From NCBI GenBank assembly GCA_963850915.1, contig CAWKND010000010.1, forward strand, positions 868,001 to 932,000: a DNA stretch of 64,000 nucleotides, written 5' to 3'. Made by a program: the position numbers and the translations under genes. Within the stretch, counting starts at the first letter, position 1, and each line of letters begins with the position of its first letter. This document shows, in pieces, positions 44,653-53,040 of the stretch. Under the pieces are notes generated by a model, which was not told the DNA's origin, ran no database searches, and was given only the letters and a program-made list of their open reading frames with translations. Origin of the DNA: CAVTWH01 sp963850915 (GTDB lineage Bacteria; Actinomycetota; Actinomycetes; Mycobacteriales; Micromonosporaceae).

Positions 44653-45783
44653 TTAGCTGCCGATGCGGATCGGCATGATCAGGTAGCGGTAGCCCGGGAT
44701 GATCTCCCCGTCGTCGCCGGCCGGGCTGAGCGTCGCCGGCTTGCGCGGGTCGTTCACCGCGAGTACCACCTTCGGGGCGTTCATCACGTTGAGCCCCTCC
44801 AGCAGGTAGGTGTGGTTGAACGCCACCTGCATCGGCGCACCCTCGTAGACGCAGTCCATCGCCTCGCTGGCCCGCGCGTCCTCGCTGCTGCCGGCCTCGA
44901 CGATCAGCCCGTCCTCGCTGAACGACAGCCGGATCGGGCTGGTCCGCTCGGCCACCAGGGCGACCCGCTTGACCACCTCGGTCAGCGCCGGGATGGGAAT
45001 GCGGGCGTGCGCGCTGTGGTGGTCGGAGAGCAGGTTGCGTACCTTCGGGAAGTCCCCGTCGAGCAGGCGAGAAGTGGTCCGCCGGGTACCGCCGGCGAAG
45101 CCGATCATGCCCTCGCCCGCGCCGCCCCGGGACAGCGCGACGATCACCTCGCCACCCAGCGTGCCCAGTGTCTTGGCGGTGTCCGCCAGCGTCTTGGCCG
45201 GTACGAGCGCCTGCAGGCTGGCGTCGGGGGCATCCGGGCGCCAGGTGAGTTCGCGGATCGCCAGCCGGTATCGATCTGTGGCGAGCAGCGTCATCGTGTC
45301 GCCCTCGATCTCCACCCGTACCCCGGTCAGCAGCGGCAGCGTGTCGTCCCGGCCGGCGGCCACGGCGACCTGGGCGACCGCGGCGGCGAAGGTGGCGGCC
45401 TCCACGGTGCCGGCGGTGGCCGGCATCTCGGGCAGGGTCGGGTAATCCTCGACGGGCATCGTCGGCAGCGTGAACCGCGCGCTGCCGCAGACCAGCTCCA
45501 GGTGGGAGCCGACCGCGGCGACGTCGACCGGCTTGGCCGGCAGCGCCCGGGTGATCTCGGCGAGCAGCCGGCCGGAGACCAGCGCGGCCCCGTCGGCGTC
45601 GGCCTGCACCTCGACGGTGACCTGGCTGGAGACCTCGTAGTCGAAGCCGGAGACGCGCAGCGTCCCGTCGGCCACCCGCAGCAGAACACCGGCGAGCACC
45701 GGTACCGACGGGCGGCTGGGCAGGCTCTTGGCGGTCCACGCAACGGCATCGGCGAGCGCGTCGCGCTCAACTCGGAACTTCAT
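44653..45783 (-). CDS. dnaN: DNA polymerase III sliding clamp (beta subunit)
   Basis: 376-residue beta clamp. Begins MKFRVERDALADAVAWTAKSL; contains LPLLTGVRVEIEGDTMTLLATDRYRLAIRE, the family signature, and ends in YLIMPIR, the usual MPMR-like terminus. The frame is open up to 45846, but the ATG at 45783 with GGAGG matches the family start. First gene downstream of oriC. Confidence 0.96.
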   Translation of the reverse strand: MKFRVERDALADAVAWTAKSLPSRPSVPVLAGVLLRVADGTLRVSGFDYEVSSQVTVEVQADADGAALVSGRLLAEITRALPAKPVDVAAVGSHLELVCGSARFTLPTMPVEDYPTLPEMPATAGTVEAATFAAAVAQVAVAAGRDDTLPLLTGVRVEIEGDTMTLLATDRYRLAIRELTWRPDAPDASLQALVPAKTLADTAKTLGTLGGEVIVALSRGGAGEGMIGFAGGTRRTTSRLLDGDFPKVRNLLSDHHSAHARIPIPALTEVVKRVALVAERTSPIRLSFSEDGLIVEAGSSEDARASEAMDCVYEGAPMQVAFNHTYLLEGLNVMNAPKVVLAVNDPRKPATLSPAGDDGEIIPGYRYLIMPIRIGS

Positions 45784-46356
45784 CTCATGCCTCCGACAGA
45801 TCCGGGTTCTCGGTGCCTCTCGCACTGTAGGGCGACCGACCGACAAGTGTGCACCGACCCCGTGAACTTGGCATCCACAGATCTTGGACTTGCCGAAGAT
45901 TGGGTTTCTTTCTCTATTAGAGAGCTAACAGTCGTAGTAGTAGGTGCTGTGGATCCTGTGGACGGGGCGACTTCTGGCTGCTGGGGGCGGTTCACGAGCG
46001 GTGTGCAGCCTGTGGGTACCGGCGGGGAAAACCCGGGAGGTTGTCCACAGTGGCCGGTATCCCCACACCCCGTCCACCGGTGAACCCCGGTTTTCCACCT
46101 GTTGTCCCCAACCTTTACCCCCACCTGTGGGAAACGCCGTTCGGTGGTTCCCACAAGCCATCCACACATCTCGACGGCTTTCCACATGTCATCAACAGCT
46201 CATCAACAGCCTTTATCCACAGACTGTGGACAACAGCTCGAACGTGCCAACTTTGCCGGGGTCCCCGGTGTGCCCTGGGAACAGGTACACCGTCGCGCAG
46301 CGCCGCCGACCGATCGCGGACCGTGTGGCCCGCGACCGCCGACAGGAGAGAAAACG
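45784..46356. other. oriC: chromosomal origin of replication oriC (dnaA-dnaN intergenic region)
   Basis: 573 nt without a gene. Perfect actinobacterial or E. coli DnaA boxes: TTGTCCACA (46041-46049), TTATCCACA (46213-46221) and the inverted TTGTCCACA (46233-46225), the last two forming a back-to-back pair. Weaker boxes with one or two mismatches: about 45871, 45948 and 45957 (inverted), 46102, 46127 (inverted), 46158 and 46178. An AT-richer stretch with TTTCTTTCTCTATTAG at 45905-45920 is the best unwinding-element candidate. Location between dnaA and dnaN matches Streptomyces and Mycobacterium origins. Confidence 0.9.
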
Positions 46357-48345
46357 TCAGGGGGTCTGCTTGATGCGGTTGGTCAGCTCGGCGATCTGGT
46401 TGTAGAGCGACCGCCGCTCGGCCATCTGCCCGCGGATCTTCCGGTCGGCGTGCATGACCGTGGTGTGGTCCCGGCCGCCGAAGGCCTGCCCGATCCGGGG
46501 CAGCGACAGGTCGGTCAGCTCGCGGCACAGGTACATGGCCACCTGGCGCGCGTTGACGAGTACCCGCGAGCGCGAGTGCCCGCGCAGATCGTCGAGGCTG
46601 ACCCCGAAGTACTCCGAGGTGGAGACCATGATCTGGTCGGCGGTGATCTCCGGGCCGGAGCCGTCCGGGATGAAGTCGCGGAGTACCTCCTCGGCCAGCG
46701 CGAGCGCCACCGGGGTACGGGTCAGCGAGGCGTACGCCGTCACCCGGATCAGCGCGCCCTCCAGCTCCCGGATCGAGTTGGAGACCCGCGAGGCGATGAA
46801 CTCCAGTACGTCCGGCGGGGCGAACAGCCGCTCCTGGGCCGCCTTCTTCTGCAGGATGGCGATCCGGGTCTCCAGGTCGGGCGGGGTGATGTCGGCGAGC
46901 AGCCCCCACTCGAAGCGGGTACGCAGCCGGTCCTCCAGGGTCGCCAACTGCTTGGGCGAGCGGTCCGAGGTGATCACCAGCTGCTTGTTGGTGTTGTGCA
47001 GCGTATTGAAGGTGTGGAAGAACTCCTCCTGGGTACGCTCGCGGTTCTCCAGGAACTGGATGTCGTCGATCAGCAGGATGTCGACGTCGCGGTAGCGCCG
47101 CTGGAACGCACTGGTCTTGTCGTCGCGCAGCGAGTTGATGAAGTCGTTGGTGAACTCCTCGGTGGAGACGTACCGCACCGACTTCGCCGTACCCAGCATC
47201 TGGGCGTAGTGGCCGATGGCATGCAGCAGGTGCGTCTTGCCCAACCCCGAAGATCCATAAATGAACAGCGGGTTGTACGCCTTGGCCGGCGACTCGGCCA
47301 CCGCCACGGCAGCGGCGTGCGCGAACCGGTTGGACGAGCCGATGACGAAGGTCTCGAAGGTGTACTTCGGGTTCAGCCGGTTGCCGTCGGCGCTCGGCCG
47401 GCGCTCCAGCCGGCCGGCTGGCGGGATCGCACCGCGGCCGGTCGGATCCTCGCCGGGCGCGGACTGCCGGGCGTACCGCTCGTAGTCGGGGTACCCGCCG
47501 GCGTAGTCGCCCGGGCCCGGGTAGTCCGGCCCGCTGCCGCCCCGGTACGGCCGGTGCTCCTCGACCGCTTCCGGCGGGTACCGGTCGGCGAGTCCGGCCG
47601 GGTCGTCGAAGAGCGTCGCCTCGCCGTTGCGCGCGTTGGGTACCGGCGCCCGGTCCGGGCCGGGCGCCGGCTGCCGCCGCGAGTCACCCGCTCGCTGCTG
47701 GTCGCCGCTCTGGCCGCGACGCTGGTCGTCGCCGCCGGACCAGCCCGTCTCGGTCTGCCGCGACTCCTGGCGGCGACCGTCCACGCCGGGGTAGCCGCCG
47801 GCGGCGTAGCCACCCCCGGTCGGCGCGGCGGGCAGCGGCAGCTCCGGCTCGCGGTAACCGCCGTACCCACCGTTACCGATCTCGCCGGGGTAGCTCGGGT
47901 AGCTCGGGTAGCCCGGGCGCGGAATGCCGCCCCGGGGATTGTCGTCTGAGCTGAGCGGCGGGCGGGCCGGCGAGACCGGCCGGGCCTGCAGCGGCATCCC
48001 GAGCTGCGCGTCCGGCTGCGGGTAGCCGCTCCCCGGAGTGATCTGGGGGTACGCCCCGGAGGCGTACGGGTCGGCCGCGCCACCCTCCACCGGCCGTACC
48101 GTGACCGCGACCTGGATCGAGCGGCCGAGCCTGCGGGACAGCGCGTCGGTGACGGCCGGCCGCAGCCGGGTCTCGATGACGTCCCGGGTGAACGCGTTCG
48201 GCACAGCGAGCAGTGCGGTGTCGTCGACGATCGCACGGAGCCGGGTCAGTCGCAGGTACGCCCGCTGCTGGCCGGAGATCACCCCGTCCTCGATCTCCTC
48301 CGTTACCGCCAGCCACACTGCGGACAGGTCAGCATCCTCTGCCAC
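46357..48345 (-). CDS. dnaA: chromosomal replication initiator DnaA
   Basis: 662-residue DnaA. Domain I is at residues 1-90 (VWLAVTEEI...FTRDVIETRL). Domain II, about 90-315, is an unusually long Gly/Tyr/Pro/Arg-rich linker with repeated GYPSYPSYPG-like text. Domain III AAA+: LNPKYTFETFVIGSSNRFAH, Walker A YGSSGLGKTHLL (about 361-372), Walker B ILLIDDIQFLE. Domain IV binds boxes through GRDHTTVMHADRKI. Streptomyces DnaA is similarly enlarged. GTG 48345 with GAGGGGG. Four DnaA boxes upstream suggest autoregulation. Confidence 0.97.
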   Translation of the reverse strand: MAEDADLSAVWLAVTEEIEDGVISGQQRAYLRLTRLRAIVDDTALLAVPNAFTRDVIETRLRPAVTDALSRRLGRSIQVAVTVRPVEGGAADPYASGAYPQITPGSGYPQPDAQLGMPLQARPVSPARPPLSSDDNPRGGIPRPGYPSYPSYPGEIGNGGYGGYREPELPLPAAPTGGGYAAGGYPGVDGRRQESRQTETGWSGGDDQRRGQSGDQQRAGDSRRQPAPGPDRAPVPNARNGEATLFDDPAGLADRYPPEAVEEHRPYRGGSGPDYPGPGDYAGGYPDYERYARQSAPGEDPTGRGAIPPAGRLERRPSADGNRLNPKYTFETFVIGSSNRFAHAAAVAVAESPAKAYNPLFIYGSSGLGKTHLLHAIGHYAQMLGTAKSVRYVSTEEFTNDFINSLRDDKTSAFQRRYRDVDILLIDDIQFLENRERTQEEFFHTFNTLHNTNKQLVITSDRSPKQLATLEDRLRTRFEWGLLADITPPDLETRIAILQKKAAQERLFAPPDVLEFIASRVSNSIRELEGALIRVTAYASLTRTPVALALAEEVLRDFIPDGSGPEITADQIMVSTSEYFGVSLDDLRGHSRSRVLVNARQVAMYLCRELTDLSLPRIGQAFGGRDHTTVMHADRKIRGQMAERRSLYNQIAELTNRIKQTP

Positions 48346-48446
48346 AGTGCCACCCCCTCGCCTCCGCGGTCCCCGGCCCCCCAGGCACCACCCGCGACGC
48401 CACGATTACCGCACGTCGCACTCGTCCCAAGCATTAACCCCCACCA

Positions 48447-48674
48447 TCATCCACAAGTTATCCACAGGCTGTGTATGGGCTGGTCAGGGGAGATCCCGGG
48501 GCGATATCGAACCGTACGTGACGCGGCCGTCACTAAAAGTGCCGGTACACCGTGCCGAACGACCCATCACCCCGTCCGGTTTTGCCTTTTTTGCGAAAAT
48601 CCGCGTGTCGACAAGAGAACCGGCAAGCGCGCAGGTTAACAGCGTTGTCCACAGCCCCTCAACCGTTGTCCACA
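48447..48674 (+). promoter_or_regulatory. DnaA-box cluster in the dnaA-rpmH intergenic region
   Basis: The 673-nt gene-free stretch 48346-49018 holds four box-like 9-mers: TCATCCACA (48447-48455), TTATCCACA (48458-48466), TTGTCCACA (48645-48653) and TTGTCCACA (48666-48674). They flank the likely divergent dnaA and rpmH promoters. An AT-rich TTTTGCCTTTTTTGCGAAAA tract lies between the pairs (about 48580-48600). Confidence 0.75.
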
Positions 48675-49018
48675 TGCATCTGGGCCGGTTGTGAGTACCT
48701 GCCCGGTATGTGCGTACGCCAAGTTAAGATGCCGGCCTACTGAAATCGCGCAGAGTCGCGAGCCGGTCACCGGCGCTCGGGTACCGGCTCGCTTTGCCCT
48801 CGGACCGGCCGGTCGCGTACCGTTGCCCGGCTGCCTGGAGACAGGTCCACCACTCGTTCCCGCCCCGCCGCCCCCGGGCAGCCGGGGCCCGCGAGGCGTC
48901 GAATCGTCGGCGCTGGTAGAGTGGTTGGGCCTGACCGCTATGCGGCGACCTCACCGGCCCAGCCGCTCCCCTCACCGGGAGCCGACCGGACGACTTAGAC
49001 CCAGACGGAGTTCTCGAC

Positions 49019-49156
49019 GTGAGCAAGCGCACTTACCAGCCGAACAACCGCCGTCGCGCGAAGACCCACGGCTTCCGGTTGCGCATGCGCACCCGCGCCG
49101 GCCGCGCCATCCTCTCCGGGCGTCGGGCCAAGGGCCGCGCCGTCCTGTCGGCCTGA
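49019..49156 (+). CDS. rpmH: 50S ribosomal protein L34
   Basis: 45-residue L34, fully typical: SKRTYQPNNRRRAKTHGFRL, then RMRTRAGRAILSGRRAKGR and the end AVLSA. Very basic. GTG 49019 with GGAG upstream. First gene of the rpmH-rnpA-yidD-yidC run, 10 nt before rnpA. Confidence 0.97.
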   Translation: MSKRTYQPNNRRRAKTHGFRLRMRTRAGRAILSGRRAKGRAVLSA

Positions 49157-49166
49157 CCGAGGCGAG

Positions 49167-49723
49167 ATGCTGGCCGCCGCGCAGCGCCTCCGGCGTCGCG
49201 GTGACTTTGCCGCGACGATCCGTGCTGGCCGCCGCGCCGGGCGCGGCGCGGTAGTCGTCCACCTGACGGCAGCCGCGGTACCGCCACCGGCTGGCAGTTC
49301 CGACCCGGCTAGCAACTACGACCCGGCTAGCAACTCGACCCGGCTGGCAGCTCCGACTCGGCTGGTAGTTCCGAATCGGGCAGCGCGAGTCCGGTCGGCG
49401 CCGAGCCGACCAGAACCGAATCGACGAAGCACACCAGACCGGCACGGGCCGGGGGCACACAGCTCCCTACCCGGGCCGGTTTCGTCGTCTCCAAGGCGGT
49501 CGGTGGAGCGGTCGTCCGGAACACCGTGAAGCGCCGGCTGCGCGCGCTGATGCGGGAGCGTCTGGCCGACCTGCCGGCCGGTACCGACGTGGTGGTCCGT
49601 GCCCAGCCGAGTGCGGCTGGCCGCGGGTACCCCCGGCTCGGGGCTGACCTCGACGCGGCGCTGGCCGCGGCGCTGCGACCGGGGCGCCCCCGCGAGCGGC
49701 GTGGGGCTGGTGGCCATGACTGA
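49167..49723 (+). CDS. rnpA: ribonuclease P protein component with repeat insertion and a one-base frameshift
   Basis: RnpA, the protein subunit of RNase P that matures tRNA 5' ends. The N-terminus MLAAAQRLRRRGDFAATIRAG and the C-terminal half GFVVSKAVGGAVVRNTVKRRLRALMRERL (RNR signature; given as landmark over residues about 110-140) are normal. They are in different frames. Between them lies an insertion of five 18-bp repeats coding Pro-Ala-Gly-Ser-Ser-Asp-like hexapeptides; the third is 17 nt long. Restoring one A near 49335 gives a single protein of 185 residues. The gene is essential, so either the base call is wrong or the break is real but leaky. ATG 49167; stop overlaps yidD by 8 nt. 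Confidence 0.85.
49287..49375 (+). repeat. 18-bp minisatellite inside rnpA
   Basis: Units 49287-49304, 49305-49322, 49323-49339 (17 nt), 49340-49357 and 49358-49375; core CCGGCTGGCAGTTCCGAC. With one A restored, unit 3 would be identical to unit 2. Confidence 0.85.
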
Positions 49724-50000
49724 GCAGGAATCGGCGTCGCGTGATCAGAAATCGACCGTGGGTCACGCCACCGGGGCCGCCGCCCGTGTGCTGTTACTAC
49801 CCATCATCGCGTACCGTCGTTGGATAAGCCCGGCTCTGCCGGCCCGCTGCCGGTTCTACCCGTCCTGCAGCACCTACGCGGTCGAGGCGATCACGACCCA
49901 CGGTGCGGCGCGCGGGTTCTGGTTGACGGTCCGGCGACTGCTGCGCTGCCACCCCTTCCACCCGGGTGGGTACGACCCGGTACCCCCGGCCCGAACCTGA
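49716..50000 (+). CDS. yidD: membrane protein insertion efficiency factor YidD
   Basis: 94-residue YidD. The core is LLLPIIAYRRWISPALPARCRFYPSCSTYAVEAI followed by LRCHPFHPGGYDPVP; the Cys residues and amphipathic N-terminal helix are conserved. It assists YidC-dependent insertion. ATG 49716 overlaps rnpA by 8 nt. Confidence 0.95.
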   Translation: MTEQESASRDQKSTVGHATGAAARVLLLPIIAYRRWISPALPARCRFYPSCSTYAVEAITTHGAARGFWLTVRRLLRCHPFHPGGYDPVPPART

Positions 50001-50019
50001 AGTAACTGGAGTCCTCGAG

Positions 50020-51243
50020 GTGCTTGGACCGCTTTACTGGCTGATCTCCAAGATCCTGCTGCTGTGGCATGGTCTTTTTGGCGCGATCGGCATGACTGGT
50101 GAGTTCCTGCGCACGAACTGGGACTGGGTGCTCGCCATCGTCTTCATGGTGATCACTATTCGGGCGATCCTCTTCCCGATCTTCGTCAAGCAGATCAAGT
50201 CGCAGCGGGCGATGCAGGCGCTCGCCCCGCAGTTGAGTCAGCTCAAGGAGAAGCACAAGGGCGACCGCGAAGGGCTCCAGAAGGCAACAATGGAGCTCTA
50301 CAAGCAGGAGAACGCCAACCCGCTGATGGGCTGCCTGCCCATGGTGATCCAGCTCCCGGTGATGTGGTCGCTGTTCCACGTGCTGCGGCACCTGAAGCCC
50401 ACCACCACCTCGGAGCACTACCAGACGCTCTACGGCTGGTCGGTTGACCAGTTCAACAGCGCGGTCCACGCGAAGTTCCTCGGCGCTCCCATTACAGCCG
50501 CCTTCAAGTCCAGCGCGGCCGACGTCGCCCAGCAGGGTTCGACCCAGACCAACGTCCGGATCGTCGCGGCGATTCTCGTGGTCATGATGATCGCGACGAC
50601 CTACCTGACCAGCCGCCAGATGATCCTCAAGACGGGCTGGTCGGAGGACCCGACACAGAAGATGGTGCAGCGGTTGATGCTCTACGGCATCCCGGTCACC
50701 CTGCTCTTCTCCGGCTTCAACTTCCCCATCGGTGTGGTGCTCTACTGGACCACCACCAACCTGTTCTCCCTCGGCCAGCAGTTCTGGGTGCTGCGCAAGT
50801 ACCCGCCGCCGGCCAAGATCGCCACCAGCACGGTGCCGCCGATCGGTGGCGTGCCGCGTACCCCCGCCGGGGCCAAGGCGGTGACCGGCGGCAAGTCGAC
50901 CGGTGGCCGGCCTGCCGCAGGCAAGCCGAGCGTTGGCAAGCAGGCCACGGTCAAGGGTGCCGACAAGAACGGTGCGAAGCCGGCCACCACCAGGTTCGGG
51001 CGTAAGCCGGCCACTCCGCCGCCGGCGCCGGTACGCGAGGTCAACAAGGCGCTGGCGCCCAAGCCCGGTGCCAAGCCGGCGAACCCGAAGCGCAACAGTG
51101 CCGGCCGGCCCGCCACCATGACGAATCCGGTGACCGATTCCGCCGCCAGTTCGGAGTCTGGCGCGTCTTCGGCCCCGGACAGCACGAGCGCCGGGCAGAA
51201 TGGCAGCAAGGCCAAGAGCGCTGCGAAGCGCACCTCGGGTTGA
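50020..51243 (+). CDS. yidC: membrane protein insertase YidC
   Basis: 407-residue YidC/Oxa1 insertase with five membrane segments: LGPLYWLISKILLLWHGLFG, WVLAIVFMVITIRAILFPIF (with the hydrophilic-groove Arg), LPMVIQLPVMWSLFHVL, IVAAILVVMMIATTYL and PVTLLFSGFNFPIGVVLYW. The C-terminal 130 residues are a long basic, Ala/Lys/Gly/Pro-rich tail (GGKSTGGRPAAGKPSVGKQ...), suited to ribosome contact. The frame is open to 49966, but GTG 50020 with GGAG fits the family start. Confidence 0.95.
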   Translation: MLGPLYWLISKILLLWHGLFGAIGMTGEFLRTNWDWVLAIVFMVITIRAILFPIFVKQIKSQRAMQALAPQLSQLKEKHKGDREGLQKATMELYKQENANPLMGCLPMVIQLPVMWSLFHVLRHLKPTTTSEHYQTLYGWSVDQFNSAVHAKFLGAPITAAFKSSAADVAQQGSTQTNVRIVAAILVVMMIATTYLTSRQMILKTGWSEDPTQKMVQRLMLYGIPVTLLFSGFNFPIGVVLYWTTTNLFSLGQQFWVLRKYPPPAKIATSTVPPIGGVPRTPAGAKAVTGGKSTGGRPAAGKPSVGKQATVKGADKNGAKPATTRFGRKPATPPPAPVREVNKALAPKPGAKPANPKRNSAGRPATMTNPVTDSAASSESGASSAPDSTSAGQNGSKAKSAAKRTSG

Positions 51244-51249
51244 GTCGAC

Positions 51250-51284
51250 CCGCGGTCCGTACCCGGGCAGGGTACGGACCGCGG
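51250..51284 (+). terminator. perfect hairpin after yidC
   Basis: 15-bp perfect stem and 5-nt loop beginning 7 nt past the yidC stop. It separates yidC from khpB, which would then have its own promoter. Confidence 0.75.
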
Positions 51285-51414
51285 TGGCGCTCCCTGGGCT
51301 AGTCGAAGACTTCCTCGAACCGACGGAATCCCACCGTCGTGATCCGGGGGACCCGCCACCGGTGCGGTGTCCGTCTGAGTAGACGGCGGCCGGCGCCTGG
51401 CGGACCGAAATGGG

Positions 51415-51993
51415 ATGACCGTTGCTGGTAAGACCGGAGATGAGAACAACGTGACCGAAACAAGTACTCCGCCGGCCGACGAGATCGACGAGCAGCCCGC
51501 TGCTGCGCCGGCGGACGGGGACAGCACCGAGGCCGGCGAGCTGTTCCGGGAGAGCGAGATCGCGGCCGACTACGTCGAGGGGCTGCTGGACATCCTCGAC
51601 TACGACGGTGACATCGACGAGCTGGTGCAGAATGGCCGGCCGATGGTCGAGGTGGTCGGCGGCCGGCTCGGCGCCCTGGTCGGCCAGCGCGGCATCACCC
51701 TGGAGGCGCTGCAGGAGCTGACCCGGCTGGCCATCTTCCGGCAGACCGGTACCCCGAGCCGCCTGCTGCTGGACGTCGGTGGGTACCGCAGCACCCGGCG
51801 CAAGGAGCTCGGTGCCATCGCGAAGAACGCGGCGGAGAAGGTGAAGGAGTACGGCGAGCCGGTACGGCTGGAGCCGATGTCCGCCTTCGAGCGCAAGTGC
51901 GTGCACGACGTCATCAACGCGCTGCCCGGGGTGGCCAGCGAATCCGAGGGCGTGGAGCCGAGCCGCCGGATCGTGGTACGTCCGGCCGAATGA
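51415..51993 (+). CDS. khpB: KhpB/Jag family RNA-binding protein (KH-R3H)
   Basis: 192 residues: an acidic N-terminus, then a KH domain (ADYVEGLLDILDYDGDIDELV; GRLGALVGQRGITLEAL with the GxxG loop) and an R3H domain (YRSTRRKELGAIAKNAAEKV, MSAFERKCVHDVINA). The separate Jag_N domain of Firmicutes is absent, as usual in actinobacteria. ATG 51415 is taken; GTG 51451 (VTETSTPPAD), preceded by GGAGATGAG, is as likely. The stop overlaps the rsmG start (ATGA). Confidence 0.9.
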   Translation: MTVAGKTGDENNVTETSTPPADEIDEQPAAAPADGDSTEAGELFRESEIAADYVEGLLDILDYDGDIDELVQNGRPMVEVVGGRLGALVGQRGITLEALQELTRLAIFRQTGTPSRLLLDVGGYRSTRRKELGAIAKNAAEKVKEYGEPVRLEPMSAFERKCVHDVINALPGVASESEGVEPSRRIVVRPAE

Positions 51994-52718
51994 GCGCCGT
52001 GGAGAACTCGTACGACCTGACCGAGCCGCCGCTTCCGGCGGCTCGGTCCGTCTTTGGCGACCGGCTGGAGCTCGCCGTCGCGTACGCCCAACGGCTCGCC
52101 ACCGACGGCGTACTCCGTGGGCTTATCGGACCTCGCGAGGCCCCCCGGCTCTGGGACCGGCACCTGCTCAACTGTGCGGTAGTTGGTGAGCTGGTGGAAC
52201 AGGATGCTTTGGTACTGGATGTCGGCTCTGGCGCTGGTTTGCCCGGCATACCGCTCGCGATTGCCCGCCCCGACCTCAGCATCATGCTGATCGAGCCGCT
52301 CGGCCGGCGCTTCGACTTCCTCGCCGAGGTCGTCGAAGAGCTGGGCCTCGGCGACCAGGTCGAGGGCACCCGGGTACGGGCCGAGGATTACGGTGGCCCA
52401 CTTGCCGACGTCGTGACCTGCCGGGCGCTGGCGCCGCTCGACCGGCTGGCGGGCTGGTGCCTGCCGCTGACCCGGATCGGCGGGCGGGTGCTGGCGATGA
52501 AGGGCGGCTCGGCCGCGGACGAGGTCGCCGAACACGCGAGCGAGGTACGCCGGCTGGGTGGCGGTACGCCCTTGCTGCGCTCCTGTGGCGCCGGGCTGGT
52601 TGAGCCGGCGACAACCGTGCTGGAGATAGTCCGCGAGCGCGTGGTGGTACCCCCGGTGGATCCGGGGCGTGGGGCAGCACCTGGGGGCTCGCGGTCGGGT
52701 ACCCGCAGACGTCGTTGA
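51990..52718 (+). CDS. rsmG: 16S rRNA (guanine-N7) methyltransferase RsmG
   Basis: 242-residue Rossmann methyltransferase (GidB). SAM loop VLDVGSGAGLPGIPLAI, then MLIEPLGRRFDFLAEVVEEL, VTCRALAPLDRLAGW and VLAMKGGSA, all diagnostic. It methylates G527 of 16S rRNA (E. coli numbering); loss gives low-level streptomycin resistance in several bacteria. ATG 51990 overlaps the khpB stop. Confidence 0.95.
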   Translation: MSAVENSYDLTEPPLPAARSVFGDRLELAVAYAQRLATDGVLRGLIGPREAPRLWDRHLLNCAVVGELVEQDALVLDVGSGAGLPGIPLAIARPDLSIMLIEPLGRRFDFLAEVVEELGLGDQVEGTRVRAEDYGGPLADVVTCRALAPLDRLAGWCLPLTRIGGRVLAMKGGSAADEVAEHASEVRRLGGGTPLLRSCGAGLVEPATTVLEIVRERVVVPPVDPGRGAAPGGSRSGTRRRR

Positions 52719-53040
52719 CCTTGCTTCTCCGGCGGGTCGGAGCGGCTCGCCGGGGTCTGATCCGGCCGTCGTGTCGGCTCCCGTTGTGGGTCGTTGAGAG
52801 GTTGATCCGGCCTGGCGTGGCGGTCCTGTCGGGGGCCTGGTCGAGGGTGACTGTCTGTTTTTGGCACTTCCCGCATGTCGACCCGTGTGTGGGAGCGGTT
52901 GGTCGGCCGTTTGGCCAACCCGGCAATGGCCTCCCTCGGCTGACGGCCGTAGGCTGGCCGGGTTGCGCTAGCACGGTGCCTGAGTGGAGGGCTGTGCGGG
53001 AGCGCGGGGAGATCCGTCTGAGGCGGGCAGGGATGGCAGA
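52719..53040. other. 322-nt intergenic region between rsmG and parA
   Basis: No gene supported. A TAGGCT hexamer at 52950-52955 is a possible -10 box for parAB, which would have a leader of about 80 nt. Confidence 0.4.
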
